A stretch of 64,000 nucleotides of DNA from Bradyrhizobium sp. CCGE-LA001 (GTDB lineage: Bacteria; Pseudomonadota; Alphaproteobacteria; Rhizobiales; Xanthobacteraceae): assembly GCF_000296215.2 (NCBI RefSeq), contig NZ_CP013949.1:4395501-4459500 (forward strand). The letters run 5' to 3'. Below the pieces are notes generated by a model, which ran no database searches, had not been told where the DNA came from, and saw only the letters and a program-made list of their open reading frames with translations. Shown one piece after another: positions 27,935-36,690 of the stretch (positions within the stretch are counted from its first letter, which is position 1; every line of letters begins with the position of its first letter). A program made the translations under genes and the position numbers.

Positions 27935-30667
27935 ATGATGACGAGATTCGGCAGTCGCCTCTTTGACCAGGCCTTCGTGCGCAGCGGACCGATCCGCTGG
28001 CTGGTGGTGGGCGGCGCGCTGCTGATCGTGGCGATCGCCGTCGGCGCGACGCTCATGGCACAGAATTTCCGCGAACGTGCGCTGCGCAACGCCAGCCGCG
28101 AGCTGGAAAACACCGTGCTGATGCTCGCCCATCATTTCGACCAGCAATTGCAGGATTTCGCCGTCATTCAGAAGGGCTTCGTCGACCACGTCCGCACGAC
28201 CGGCATCAACGCTGCAGAGGACTATCGCAGGCGTCTCTCGGGGCAGGACGTCCACCGGATGCTGCGCTCGAAGATCGAGGCGCTGCCTTACATGGGCGGA
28301 GTCAACGTCATCGACGCCGAGGGCAATCTGATCAACTCGTCGACGACGTGGCCGGCGCCCAAGGTCAACGTCGCCGACCGCGCCTACTTCCGTACTTTCA
28401 AATACGATCCCTACTCGCCCGACGTGCTGATCGAGCCGCTGCACAGCCGCATCTCGGGCGCCTGGACCATCCTGATCGTCCGCAAGATCGTGGGACCGAA
28501 CGGCGAGTTCCTGGGCGTCGTCGGCCGCGGCATCGAGCCGGCCAGCTTCGAGAAGTTCTTCGAGACCGTCGTGCTCGGCGAAGAGGCGACGATCTCGATG
28601 CTGCATCGAGACGGCACGCTGCTCGCGCGCTATCCGCAATCCGGCGAGTTGATGGGACGGAATTTCAAGACCGGCCCGTTCTCGCATCAGAGGGTGTTCG
28701 GGCTCGATCATTTCGCAGGCCGCTTCGTCAGCCCCGTCGACGGCGAAGACCGGCTGATCGCCTCGCACGCCCTGCCCCATTTTCCGATCCTGATGATGGC
28801 GACAACAACGCGCGCGGCGGCCCTGACGGACTGGCGCGAGCAGATCGGCATCCTGATCTCGGTCGCGGCGTCGTCGGCGCTCGCCATCGCGGGCGTGCTG
28901 ATCGCGATCGTGCGCAAGCTGCTGGAGCAGCACCGCCTTTCGCGGGAACGGCTGACGCTGGAAAAACAGCGCCTCGACCGCGCCGTCAACAACATGACGC
29001 AGGGCCTTCTGCTGTTCGATGCCGAGCGGCGGCTCGTGATCTGCAACCAGCGCTACATCGAGATGTACGGTCTGTCAAAAGAGGTGGTGAAGCCCGGCTG
29101 CAGCTTCCACGACATCATCGCCCATCGCAAGATGACCGGCTCGTTCACCGGCGACATCGACAACTACGTTGCGCGCGTGCTGGGCGACATCCACGTGCGC
29201 AATTCCATGGTCATCGACACCTCCGACGGCCGCTCGATCCAGATCGACAACGAACCGCTCGCCGACGGCGGCTGGGTGGCGACGCATGAGGACATCACCG
29301 AGCGCCGGCGGACCGAGGAGCGCATCACCCATCTCGCCCATTACGATGCGCTGACCGACCTGCCCAACCGCACCATGTTCCACGAGCATCTACGCGAAGA
29401 GCTCGCCGCCATCGCGGACGGCGAAGAGATCGCGGTGCACTACATCGACATCGACGAGTTCAAGGGCGTCAACGACGCGCTTGGCCATCTCGTCGGCGAT
29501 GAGTTGTTGAAATCGATCGCGCACAGCCTGCGCCGCTGCGCCGGCCCGGAGGACTTCGTGGCCCGGCTCGGTGGCGACGAGTTCGCCATCGTGCAGAGTG
29601 CGGTGACGTCACCGGACCAGGTCACCGATCTGGTCGGTCGGGTCTTCCATGCCATCCGCACCCCCTTCGACTGCATGGGTCATCATCTCACGGCGGACGC
29701 CAGCATCGGCATTGCGCTCGCGCCGGAGCACGGCAGTGCGCTCGACCAGATTCTCAAGAACGCCGACATGGCGATGTATGCGGCCAAAGCCGCGGGACGC
29801 CGCACCTATCGCTTCTTCGAGCCGGAGATGGACGCCAAGGTTCGCGAACGGCGGCAGCTCGAGATCGACTTGCGTCATGCCATCGCCCAAGGTGGGCTCG
29901 AAGGCGGCCTCGAGGTCTACTACCAGCCCTGCCTCGGACTGAAGGACGATCGCATCACCGGCTGCGAGGCGCTGGTGCGCTGGCGCCACCCGGAGCGCGG
30001 CATGGTCTCACCGGCCGAATTCATCCCGATCGCCGAAGACACCGGCCTGATCAACGAGATCGGCGGATGGGTGCTGGCGACAGCGTGCCGGGACGCAGCC
30101 AGCTGGCCCGACGACATCCGCCTCGCCGTCAACGTCTCGCCGGTGCAGTTCAAGAGCGGCACGCTTGCGCTGAAGATCATGGCCGCGCTCGCCGCCTCCA
30201 ATTTGCCGGCGAGCCGGCTCGAGCTCGAGATCACCGAGGCCGTGCTGATCCGCGACGACGATACTGCGCTCGCGATCCTGCACCAGCTTCGCGCCATCGG
30301 CGTGCGCATCGCGCTCGACGATTTCGGCACCGGCTATTCCTCGCTGAGCTATCTGCACCGCTTCCCCTTCGACAAGATCAAGATCGACCGCTGCTTCGTC
30401 GACGACATCGCCCGCCCCGACGGCTCCGCCAGCATCGTCCAGGCGGTCGTCAACCTCGCGGCGGCGCGTCGCATGACCACCACGGCCGAGGGCGTCGAAA
30501 CCGAAGAGCAGCAGCGTCTGCTCCGCGCGCTCGGCTGTTCTGAGATGCAGGGCTATCTGTTCAGCGCCGCAAAGCCCGCCGACAAGATGCTGGAGTTGTT
30601 CGCGCTGCATCGCAGCCGTCTCGCCCAGCGCGGCGCCAGCGAGAGCCGCCGGCGCGAGGCCGGTTAG
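27935..30667 (+). CDS. Membrane sensor diguanylate cyclase/phosphodiesterase (Cache-PAS-GGDEF-EAL)
   Basis: A 910-residue cyclic-di-GMP enzyme. Helix 1 (about 20-42) and helix 2 (about 288-312) enclose a periplasmic Cache-like sensor. A PAS domain (about 335-455), a GGDEF domain (motif near 545) and an EAL domain (about 645-890, EALVRW near 677) follow. EAL catalytic residues look complete: NVSP, EITE, DDFGTGYS, KIKID and EGVE. The inhibitory RxxD site before GGDEF reads GPED, so product feedback is not expected. Either or both activities could work. It begins a group of accessory genes between moaC and moeA. Confidence 0.93.
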   Translation: MMTRFGSRLFDQAFVRSGPIRWLVVGGALLIVAIAVGATLMAQNFRERALRNASRELENTVLMLAHHFDQQLQDFAVIQKGFVDHVRTTGINAAEDYRRRLSGQDVHRMLRSKIEALPYMGGVNVIDAEGNLINSSTTWPAPKVNVADRAYFRTFKYDPYSPDVLIEPLHSRISGAWTILIVRKIVGPNGEFLGVVGRGIEPASFEKFFETVVLGEEATISMLHRDGTLLARYPQSGELMGRNFKTGPFSHQRVFGLDHFAGRFVSPVDGEDRLIASHALPHFPILMMATTTRAAALTDWREQIGILISVAASSALAIAGVLIAIVRKLLEQHRLSRERLTLEKQRLDRAVNNMTQGLLLFDAERRLVICNQRYIEMYGLSKEVVKPGCSFHDIIAHRKMTGSFTGDIDNYVARVLGDIHVRNSMVIDTSDGRSIQIDNEPLADGGWVATHEDITERRRTEERITHLAHYDALTDLPNRTMFHEHLREELAAIADGEEIAVHYIDIDEFKGVNDALGHLVGDELLKSIAHSLRRCAGPEDFVARLGGDEFAIVQSAVTSPDQVTDLVGRVFHAIRTPFDCMGHHLTADASIGIALAPEHGSALDQILKNADMAMYAAKAAGRRTYRFFEPEMDAKVRERRQLEIDLRHAIAQGGLEGGLEVYYQPCLGLKDDRITGCEALVRWRHPERGMVSPAEFIPIAEDTGLINEIGGWVLATACRDAASWPDDIRLAVNVSPVQFKSGTLALKIMAALAASNLPASRLELEITEAVLIRDDDTALAILHQLRAIGVRIALDDFGTGYSSLSYLHRFPFDKIKIDRCFVDDIARPDGSASIVQAVVNLAAARRMTTTAEGVETEEQQRLLRALGCSEMQGYLFSAAKPADKMLELFALHRSRLAQRGASESRRREAG

Positions 30668-30730
30668 ATCCGATAGAGCGCGACGCAATCCTGGGCAGAT
30701 CGCACGCCGGGACAGACCCTCAAACGAATT

Positions 30731-30760
30731 CGCCCGGGAGCGGCGATCCACTCCCGGGCG
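30731..30760. terminator. Perfect hairpin between convergent genes
   Basis: Ten-base arms CGCCCGGGAG / CTCCCGGGCG with a ten-base loop, in the 122-bp gap where the GGDEF/EAL gene and the ctpA gene converge. Neither side has a T-run, so it is either a weak bidirectional terminator or an RNA-stabilising hairpin. Confidence 0.45.
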
Positions 30761-30789
30761 ATCCATCATCCGAAGATCGTGAGGTCTAT

Positions 30790-32127
30790 CTAGTTCGGCA
30801 CCGCCGCCTTCGGCGCCGGCTTGGCGGCAACCGCATTTGCGCTGACGCCGTGCAGGAAGTCGAAAGCCGCATGCAGGGCCTTGTCGTCCTCCTCCTTCGG
30901 TGGGACGTAGGACTGCGATCCGGTCTGTTCGGCGCCGTCGGCGGCCGACAAATGCCCGCGCATCTGAGATTCCGCCATGGTGTCCATCCGGCCCTTCAAC
31001 TCCGGCGGCACGTCCTGAAGGATTTCGATGTCGGGCGCAATGCCCTGGGCCTGGATCGAGCGGCCCGACGGGGTGTAGTAGCGCGCCGTGGTCAGCGCCA
31101 GCGCGCCATTGCCGGCGCCGAGCGGGATGATGGTCTGCACCGAGCCCTTGCCGAAGGAGCGCGTGCCGATCAGCGTCGCGCGTTTGTGGTCATGCAGCGC
31201 GCCGGCGACGATCTCCGAGGCGGAGGCCGAGCCTCCGTTGACCAGCACCACCAGCGGCTTGCCCTTGGCAAGGTCACCCCCACGCGCCGTGAAGCGCTGG
31301 GTCTCTTCCGGACTACGGCCGCGGGTCGAGACGACCTCGCCGCGCTGGAGGAATGCGCTCGAGACCGACACCGCCTGGTCGAGCAGGCCGCCCGGATTGT
31401 TGCGCAGGTCCATCACATAGCCCGCGAGCTTCTCCGGCGGGATCTCCTTGGAGATCGACGCAATCGCTTTCTTCAGCCCGTCGGTGGTCTGCTCGTTGAA
31501 AGAGGTGATGCGGATGTAGCCGATATCGCCGTTCTTGACCTGGAAGCGCACCGGCCGAACATGGATGATTTCGCGCGTGATCGCGACGTCGAGCGGCGCG
31601 TCGGCGCCCTTGCGCACGATGGTGAGCTTGGTCTTGGTATCGACCGGGCCCTTCATCTTGTTGACGGCCTGCTCGAGCGTCATGCCCTGCACGGCCTCGC
31701 CGTCGATCTTGCTGATGAGGTCGCCGGACATGATGCCGGCCTTCGAGGCCGGCGTGTCGTCGATCGGCGAGACGACCTTGACGAGGCCGTCCTCCATCGT
31801 GACCTCGATGCCGAGCCCGCCGAACTCGCCGGAGGTGGTCTCCTGCATCTCGGTCCAGGCTTTGTCGTTCATGTAGCGCGAATGCGGGTCAAGCGAGGTC
31901 ACCATGCCCGTGATCGCGCCTTCGATCAGCTTGGCATTGTCGGGCTTCTCGACGTAGCTCGCCTTCACGCGCTCGAACACCGCGCCGAACAGATTGAGCT
32001 GGGAATAGGCGTCGTCCGCGCTCGCTGCCGCCCGTGCCGCCCATACGCCGCCGTGGGGACTGGCTACCAGAAGGGTCAGACACGCTCCAGTGAGCGCGCC
32101 CAGGGGGAACAGCAGGGTTTTCCGCAT
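30790..32127 (-). CDS. ctpA: C-terminal processing peptidase, S41 family
   Basis: Exported serine protease of 445 residues that trims C-termini of periplasmic or lipoproteins. A signal sequence (about 5-28) precedes a PDZ domain (about 90-180, ending with KLTIVRKG) and the S41 core. The catalytic Ser lies in NGGSASASEIVAGAL and the general-base Lys in RSFGKGSVQT. The C-terminal 80 residues are Pro/Lys-rich. In related bacteria this gene often sits with a murein hydrolase activator and nudix genes; here it is alone. Confidence 0.93.
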   Translation of the reverse strand: MRKTLLFPLGALTGACLTLLVASPHGGVWAARAAASADDAYSQLNLFGAVFERVKASYVEKPDNAKLIEGAITGMVTSLDPHSRYMNDKAWTEMQETTSGEFGGLGIEVTMEDGLVKVVSPIDDTPASKAGIMSGDLISKIDGEAVQGMTLEQAVNKMKGPVDTKTKLTIVRKGADAPLDVAITREIIHVRPVRFQVKNGDIGYIRITSFNEQTTDGLKKAIASISKEIPPEKLAGYVMDLRNNPGGLLDQAVSVSSAFLQRGEVVSTRGRSPEETQRFTARGGDLAKGKPLVVLVNGGSASASEIVAGALHDHKRATLIGTRSFGKGSVQTIIPLGAGNGALALTTARYYTPSGRSIQAQGIAPDIEILQDVPPELKGRMDTMAESQMRGHLSAADGAEQTGSQSYVPPKEEDDKALHAAFDFLHGVSANAVAAKPAPKAAVPN

Positions 32128-32416
32128 GGAGAGATAGCCTTTTTCTTGGGGCTGGTGGCGCCATGCAAATGGCGATCCAGCCGCTTCTCACAATATCATT
32201 CTGGTTTCTTCAAGGCCCGGAACGCCACTCCGGCGGTACACCGCAAAAATCCCTTCGTTGGGGCCTAAACTTTTGGCAACGTTCAAGGACCATCGCACGG
32301 TCGACCAGTTCGGCCGACGGGCCGACGCCTTGCAGCTATGCGATTTTAGGATGGTTTTGGAGGGCCGGACGCGATAGGCGATGGCGATAAGACTTCAAAT
32401 TCCCGGGAGGACAACA
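32128..32416. other. Divergent intergenic region, ctpA to hydroxy-acid oxidase
   Basis: 289 bp that hold the promoters for ctpA (minus) and the lldD-like gene (plus). A GGGAGG ribosome-binding site lies at about 32404-32410. I see no palindrome or named operator. Confidence 0.3.
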
Positions 32417-33550
32417 ATGAACGACGCGCCCCGCATCCGGCCGGAACGGAACGTCGAACTCGGCGCCAGCAACGAGCCGTTCCAGAACCTGCACGAATTC
32501 GTCAGGAAGGCGCGTGCCAACCTCAACCAGAACGCCTGGGACTACATCGTCGGCGCCGCCGAGACCGAGACCACGATGCGCCGCAACCGGATGGCGCTGG
32601 ACGAGATCGCCTTTCGCCCGCGCGTGCTGCGGGACGTTCGCAAGGTCGACGGCTCCGTCGAGCAGCTCGGCCGCAGGATGCGTTTGCCGGTGGTGCTCGC
32701 CCCCGTCGGCGCGCTGGAGATCTTCGATCCCGATGGCGCGGCGAGCGTCGCGCGCGCCGCCGGCAGCTTCGGTGCGGCGCACATGCTGAGCTCGGTGTCG
32801 GAGCCGGGCCTCGAGAAGACCGCGGAAGCCGCGCCCGACGCGCTGCGGCTCTACCAGCTCTATGTCCGCGGCGACGATGCCTTCGTCGCCGATGTCGTCA
32901 GCCGCTCCGAGAAGAACGGCTACGCGGCGTTCTGCCTGACCGTCGACACCGCCCATTACAGCCGTCGCGAACGTGACATCGCCAAGCGCTATGTTCGCGA
33001 GAGCCGCCTGCGCGCGACCGGCGGCGACTACCAGAAGGGCCTGGAATGGCGGACGGTGAAGATGATCAAGGACAAGTTCAGGATCCCGCTGATCCTGAAG
33101 GGCATCGCCACCGCCGAGGACGCCCGGATCGCGGTCGATCATGGTGTCGAGTGGATCTACGTCTCCAACCATGGCGGCCGTCAGCTCGATCATGGCCGCG
33201 GCGCCATGCACGTGCTGCCTGAAATCGTCGAGGCCGTGAAAGGCCGTGCCAAGATCATGGTCGATGGCGGCTTCTGCCGCGGCACCGACATCGTCAAGGC
33301 CATCGCGGCAGGAGCCGACCTCGTCGGCATCGGCCGGCTGCAATGCTGGGCTCTGGCGGCCGCCGGCGAAGCCGGCGTGCTACGCATGCTGGAGCTGCTG
33401 GAGGACGAAGTGTTGCGCTGCCTGGGTCTCTTGGGGGCCGCCTCCTTCGCCGAGGTCGAAAAATCCTGCCTGCATCCGGCGGCCGCAGCCAATGCGCCGA
33501 GCGTGTTCAGCGCGTTCCCGCTGTTCGACCACGACCCCTATCGATACTGA
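32417..33550 (+). CDS. FMN-dependent alpha-hydroxy-acid oxidase/dehydrogenase (LldD/glycolate-oxidase family)
   Basis: A 377-residue TIM-barrel flavoenzyme that oxidises an L-2-hydroxy acid such as lactate, glycolate or mandelate. The FMN-contact and catalytic regions are LPVVLAPVGALEIF, the LILKGI lysine strand, and SNHGGRQLDHGRG, which holds the catalytic His and the substrate-binding Arg. GGGAGG lies before ATG 32417. The FMN phosphate site follows in VDGGFCRGTDIVKA. The membrane-associated loop cannot be assigned, so soluble oxidase versus quinone-linked dehydrogenase is open. Followed 14 bp later by a HAD gene. Confidence 0.9.
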   Translation: MNDAPRIRPERNVELGASNEPFQNLHEFVRKARANLNQNAWDYIVGAAETETTMRRNRMALDEIAFRPRVLRDVRKVDGSVEQLGRRMRLPVVLAPVGALEIFDPDGAASVARAAGSFGAAHMLSSVSEPGLEKTAEAAPDALRLYQLYVRGDDAFVADVVSRSEKNGYAAFCLTVDTAHYSRRERDIAKRYVRESRLRATGGDYQKGLEWRTVKMIKDKFRIPLILKGIATAEDARIAVDHGVEWIYVSNHGGRQLDHGRGAMHVLPEIVEAVKGRAKIMVDGGFCRGTDIVKAIAAGADLVGIGRLQCWALAAAGEAGVLRMLELLEDEVLRCLGLLGAASFAEVEKSCLHPAAAANAPSVFSAFPLFDHDPYRY

Positions 33551-33564
33551 CGTGAAAGGACGCA

Positions 33565-34188
33565 ATGACCTCGCTCTCTCCCGGCACCGCCGATGCGCTC
33601 CTGTTCGATCTCGGACGCGTGGTGATCGACATCGATTTCTCCAAGGCAATCGCCTGCTGGGCGGGACATGCCGGCTGCCAGCCCGAGGCCATCGTCGCGC
33701 GCTACGTGCGTGACGAGGCCTACCGGCTGCACGAGGTCGGCAAAATCAGCGACGAGGACTATTTCCAATCGTTGCGGTCATCGCTCGGGATCGGCATTTC
33801 GGATGCGCAGTTCCTGGAGGGCTGGAACGCGATCTTCGCCGGCGAGATGCCCGACATTGCCGAGCTGTTGCCGCGCGCGGCCAAGCAGATGCCGATCTAT
33901 GCCTTCTCCAACACCAACCGGCCGCATATTGACTATTTCTCGAAGGAATATGCCGGCGTGCTCGGCCATTTCCGCGAGCTCTATTTGTCGTCCAGCATCG
34001 GCCTGCGCAAACCGGATGCGGAGGCGTTCGACCATGTCGTGGCGGCGATCGGCGTGCCAGCTAGCCGAATCGTGTTCTTCGACGACCTTGCCGAGAACGT
34101 CGAGGGGGCGCGGGCTTGCGGCCTGACCTGCGTGCACGTGACCTCGCCCATGGACGTCGGGAACGCGCTCAGGGCGCTGGGAATTTAA
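33565..34188 (+). CDS. HAD-family hydrolase (YihX-like)
   Basis: A 207-residue haloacid dehalogenase superfamily protein. Nucleophile Asp15 in LLFDLGRVVIDID, a helical cap, Ser/Thr motif II (AFSNTN), the Lys of motif III (GLRKPDAEAF) and motif IV FFDDL are present. Motif I is DLG instead of DxD, as is common in the YihX group. Those enzymes dephosphorylate sugar phosphates such as glucose 1-phosphate. It is 14 bp after the hydroxy-acid oxidase gene; a role in clearing phosphoglycolate is a guess from that position. Confidence 0.88.
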   Translation: MTSLSPGTADALLFDLGRVVIDIDFSKAIACWAGHAGCQPEAIVARYVRDEAYRLHEVGKISDEDYFQSLRSSLGIGISDAQFLEGWNAIFAGEMPDIAELLPRAAKQMPIYAFSNTNRPHIDYFSKEYAGVLGHFRELYLSSSIGLRKPDAEAFDHVVAAIGVPASRIVFFDDLAENVEGARACGLTCVHVTSPMDVGNALRALGI

Positions 34189-34308
34189 TCCGTCCCGCGG
34201 ACTGGCCGAGATCGACCGGAGCGCTCGGGAACTATTTTTGCCGAGGGCGAGGAACCAAATTCCTCTGTATATTTTTATACAAAGTTCCGGGAACGAATGC
34301 CCGCTTCA

Positions 34309-34322
34309 GGACTCATGAGTCC
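34309..34322. promoter_or_regulatory. 14-bp perfect palindrome before the small ORF pair
   Basis: GGACTCATGAGTCC, 29 bp upstream of the GTG at 34352. A second inverted repeat, TGTATA-TTTT-TATACA (34266-34281), lies just upstream in an AT-rich patch unlike its surroundings. Either could be an operator or an element of a transcript leader. Confidence 0.35.
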
Positions 34323-34351
34323 GTTGGGACTTCTACATCGGACTTATCGTC

Positions 34352-34546
34352 GTGTTGGGCAAAACCTATCTTACCAAGCAGGCCTCTCTGCTGATGAAAT
34401 TCGCCAGAACCACCTCGGATTCTGACCTCTCCGCTAAGCTGATCAGCAAGGCAGCCGACCTGAAATCGCAGGCCGACCCGCTGCCCGATACGGATCAGGG
34501 TCCCCACGCCCCGGACGTCAGTCCGAACGGGCCGACGCGGAGTTGA
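34352..34546 (+). CDS. Small conserved-looking hypothetical protein
   Basis: 64 residues from GTG 34352, or 50 from the ATG at 34394. It is rich in Ala, Ser, Asp and Pro with the segment SDLSAKLISKAADLKSQADPLPD followed by a Pro-rich tail. It looks like short hypothetical proteins I have seen in other Bradyrhizobium genomes. Neither start has a strong ribosome-binding site. A good GGAG motif at its 3' end serves the next ORF, three bases after its stop. Function unknown. Confidence 0.55.
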   Translation: MLGKTYLTKQASLLMKFARTTSDSDLSAKLISKAADLKSQADPLPDTDQGPHAPDVSPNGPTRS

Positions 34547-34549
34547 CCC

Positions 34550-34642
34550 ATGCTGGCCGTGGCGCTCGTTCTTCTCGTGCTTGCCATGGCCATCCTGGTG
34601 CCAGTCTGCCTCGCCTTCCGGATCATGCCTCGGAGAATTTGA
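34550..34642 (+). CDS. 30-residue single-helix membrane peptide
   Basis: Too short for ordinary gene calling. ATG at 34550 with GGAG seven bases upstream (34539-34542), three bases after the previous stop. The product is one hydrophobic helix of about 23 residues (LAVALVLLVLAMAILVPVCL) ending in the basic tail MPRRI, the build of a small membrane regulator or type-I-toxin-like peptide. It converges with the ParE gene, whose stop lies seven bases away. Confidence 0.5.
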   Translation: MLAVALVLLVLAMAILVPVCLAFRIMPRRI

Positions 34643-34648
34643 GCCGCC

Positions 34649-34942
34649 TTAGGCGTCCGAGTGCTCGCGCGCCTGTGCGGGATGCTGAATGGTGAGAATG
34701 ACGACTTCACCAGCCTCTTCGTCGAGCGTGTAATAAATCAAATAGGGGTATCGCCGGGTTACCAGCTTGCGCACGCCCTCTACCTTCGGCGGTCTTCCAA
34801 GTCGCGGAAAACGGACGAGATTCTGAAGCGATTCAAGGATTGCAGCGCGCACACGCAATGCGCCTTGCGGACTTTGCTCCCTGACATATTCGGCAATGCC
34901 AATCAGATCTTGCGCGGCCCGTGGCGTGTATCTGAGCTTCAT
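34649..34942 (-). CDS. ParE/RelE-family toxin
   Basis: A 97-residue toxin of the ParE/RelE fold: KLRYTPRAAQDLIGIAEYV start helix, then the beta strands RRYPYLIYYTLD and VVILTIQHPAQ. The closing HPAQ with a basic patch before it is typical of ParE subunits that block DNA gyrase. Its ATG overlaps the antitoxin stop by four bases (ATGA, 34939-34942), giving strict translational coupling. Confidence 0.88.
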   Translation of the reverse strand: MKLRYTPRAAQDLIGIAEYVREQSPQGALRVRAAILESLQNLVRFPRLGRPPKVEGVRKLVTRRYPYLIYYTLDEEAGEVVILTIQHPAQAREHSDA

Positions 34943-35166
34943 CGCTCGAAGCGGCGGAACGCAGCTTCAACCTCGACGTCAGACGCAAACTGCCGGAGCT
35001 TCGCCTGTGCGAGTCCCTCGAGGACCGCCGACAGATGCGCGGCATCGATTTCCTCGGGCTCTCCCGCATAGCCGGTCAAAGCCAGCATTGCGCGCGCGAT
35101 CTCGTCCTGATCATCGGCAGGAAGCTGCCGCACGGCGTGAAGAGCCTTTTCGAGCAATTTTGTCAT
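34939..35166 (-). CDS. Cognate antitoxin of the ParE-like toxin
   Basis: A 75-residue acidic protein starting MTKLLEKALHAVRQLPADDQDEIARAMLAL, a pattern shared by antitoxins that partner ParE/RelE toxins. I see no clear ribbon-helix-helix signature, so DNA binding is not certain. The start lies inside a palindrome (35158-35174) that may be its own operator. No strong ribosome-binding site precedes the ATG; a leaderless transcript is possible. Frame is open 28 codons upstream without homology. Confidence 0.78.
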   Translation of the reverse strand: MTKLLEKALHAVRQLPADDQDEIARAMLALTGYAGEPEEIDAAHLSAVLEGLAQAKLRQFASDVEVEAAFRRFER

Positions 35167-35174
35167 CGACAAAA
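35158..35174. promoter_or_regulatory. Palindrome centred on the antitoxin start codon
   Basis: TTTTGTC-ATC-GACAAAA, perfect seven-base arms, on the plus strand. The antitoxin ATG occupies the centre on the other strand. It fits an autoregulatory operator, and binding would also block translation start if it folds in RNA. Confidence 0.5.
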
Positions 35175-35301
35175 GATAAGCCCAAGTTGCGCCGAAAGGA
35201 AGCGCGTCTTTCTCACTCCATTGAGACCTCTTTTGCGTCGATCCTCTCACTGGGCTAGAACCTTACCGATCGTGTCCTTTGATTTGTTGCGGAGTTCACC
35301 C

Positions 35302-36513
35302 GTGGCCCTGATGCCGGTTTCCGACGCGCTTGCCGCGGTGCTGGCGGGTGCCGAGCCGCTGCCTGACGAGATGGCCGCACTCGATGCGGCCTTCCACCGC
35401 GTGCTCGCCCGCGACGTCGCAGCGCGGCGCACGCAGCCGCCGGAAGCCATGTCGGCGATGGATGGCTATGCCGTGCGCGCGGCCGATGCGGCAGAGATCA
35501 ATTCCAAGCTCACGGTCATCGGCGAGGTTGCAGCAGGCCGGCCATTTGCCGCATCCGTTGGTACCGGTGAAGCGGTGCGGATCTTCACCGGCGGCGTCAT
35601 TCCCGCCGGTGCCGACGCGGTCGTGATTCAGGAGGACACCGTCGTCGACGGCAAGCACGTGACGGTCAAGGAAGCCGCCATTACAGGGCGGCACATTCGC
35701 CCCGCAGGCGTCGACTTCTCCGAGGGCGACGTGCTGCTGCGCAAGGGGGCCCGCCTCACCGAGCGCGATCTCGCGCTCGCCGCCGCCATGAATTACCCAC
35801 AGCTTCCCGTTTGCCGTCGTCCGAAGGTCGCGATCCTCGCCACCGGCGACGAGCTTGTGTTTCCGGGCTCCACGCCCGGCCACGGCCAGATCGTCTATTC
35901 CAACGGCTATGCCCTGCACGCGCTCGCCCGCAGCGAGGGCGCCGAGACCATCGACCTCGGCATTGCCGCCGACACGCTCGGGTCCACCGCCGCCGGCATC
36001 CGCCGCGCGCGCGAGAGCGGCGCCGACATCCTGGTCACGACAGGCGGAGCCTCTGTCGGCGACCACGATCTGGTGCAGCAAGCCCTTCGCGACGAAGGCA
36101 TCGCGATGGCGTTCTGGAAGATCGCAATGCGCCCGGGCAAGCCGATGATGCACGGACGCCTGGGGGCGATGCGCGTGATCGGCCTGCCTGGCAATCCGGT
36201 TTCGTCCTATGTCTGCGCCTTCCTGTTCATGGTGCCGTTGATTCGCGCCCTGTCGGGCCGATCCGAGATTCATCATCGCCACGAGCGCGCCGTGCTCGGC
36301 AAGGACGTCGGCGCAAACGACATGCGCGCGGATTATCTTCGCGCGAGGCTGGAGGAGCGCGATGACGGCGCGCTCGTCGCTATTCCCGTCAACCACCAGG
36401 ATTCCTCGCTGCTTGCAAATCTTGCTGCGGCACAGGCACTTCTCGTGCGCGCGCCGTTCGCCCCCAGGGCCGAAGCCGGCACGCCTTGCGAGGTGCTGCG
36501 CCTGCCCGCCTGA
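35302..36513 (+). CDS. moeA: Molybdopterin molybdenumtransferase MoeA
   Basis: Inserts molybdenum into adenylylated molybdopterin; 403 residues. Domain order is that of MoeA: SAMDGYAV near the start, GEVAAGRPF, the central MogA-like domain with TGDELV and TTGGASVGDHDL, and GLPGNPVSS before the C-terminal domain. GTG 35302 is chosen because GGAG lies seven bases upstream; an ATG three codons later is too far from it. It precedes lexA and in relatives follows moaC directly. Confidence 0.94.
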   Translation: MALMPVSDALAAVLAGAEPLPDEMAALDAAFHRVLARDVAARRTQPPEAMSAMDGYAVRAADAAEINSKLTVIGEVAAGRPFAASVGTGEAVRIFTGGVIPAGADAVVIQEDTVVDGKHVTVKEAAITGRHIRPAGVDFSEGDVLLRKGARLTERDLALAAAMNYPQLPVCRRPKVAILATGDELVFPGSTPGHGQIVYSNGYALHALARSEGAETIDLGIAADTLGSTAAGIRRARESGADILVTTGGASVGDHDLVQQALRDEGIAMAFWKIAMRPGKPMMHGRLGAMRVIGLPGNPVSSYVCAFLFMVPLIRALSGRSEIHHRHERAVLGKDVGANDMRADYLRARLEERDDGALVAIPVNHQDSSLLANLAAAQALLVRAPFAPRAEAGTPCEVLRLPA

Positions 36514-36574
36514 ACGCATCCCCCACACGCGTTCCGCGAACTTTGCGGCGTTCACGGTAAATTAAGCAGTTGCG

Positions 36575-36589
36575 GAACATGTATCGAAC
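36575..36589. promoter_or_regulatory. LexA (SOS) box
   Basis: GAAC-ATGTATC-GAAC, which is GTTC-N7-GTTC on the minus strand, the alphaproteobacterial LexA direct-repeat site. It lies about 100 bp upstream of the lexA start codon and implies autoregulation. Confidence 0.9.
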
Positions 36590-36690
36590 ATATAGTGTCC
36601 GTTCATGATTTGTTTCGAGGATGTAGCGGTTCGCCGCTCCAATACAGCGTCTCGGAATCGAACGACATCAACCGGGGGACTTTGGTCGAG

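Noticed and set aside
33565..34188. Loss of the second Asp in HAD motif I as a sign of an inactive enzyme
   Set aside because: DLG in place of DxD is normal for the YihX-like branch, so it is not evidence of decay.
34200..34330. GGAAC motifs as EcfG general-stress promoters upstream of the small ORFs
   Set aside because: No CGTT-type -10 at 16-18 bases after any of the GGAAC copies.
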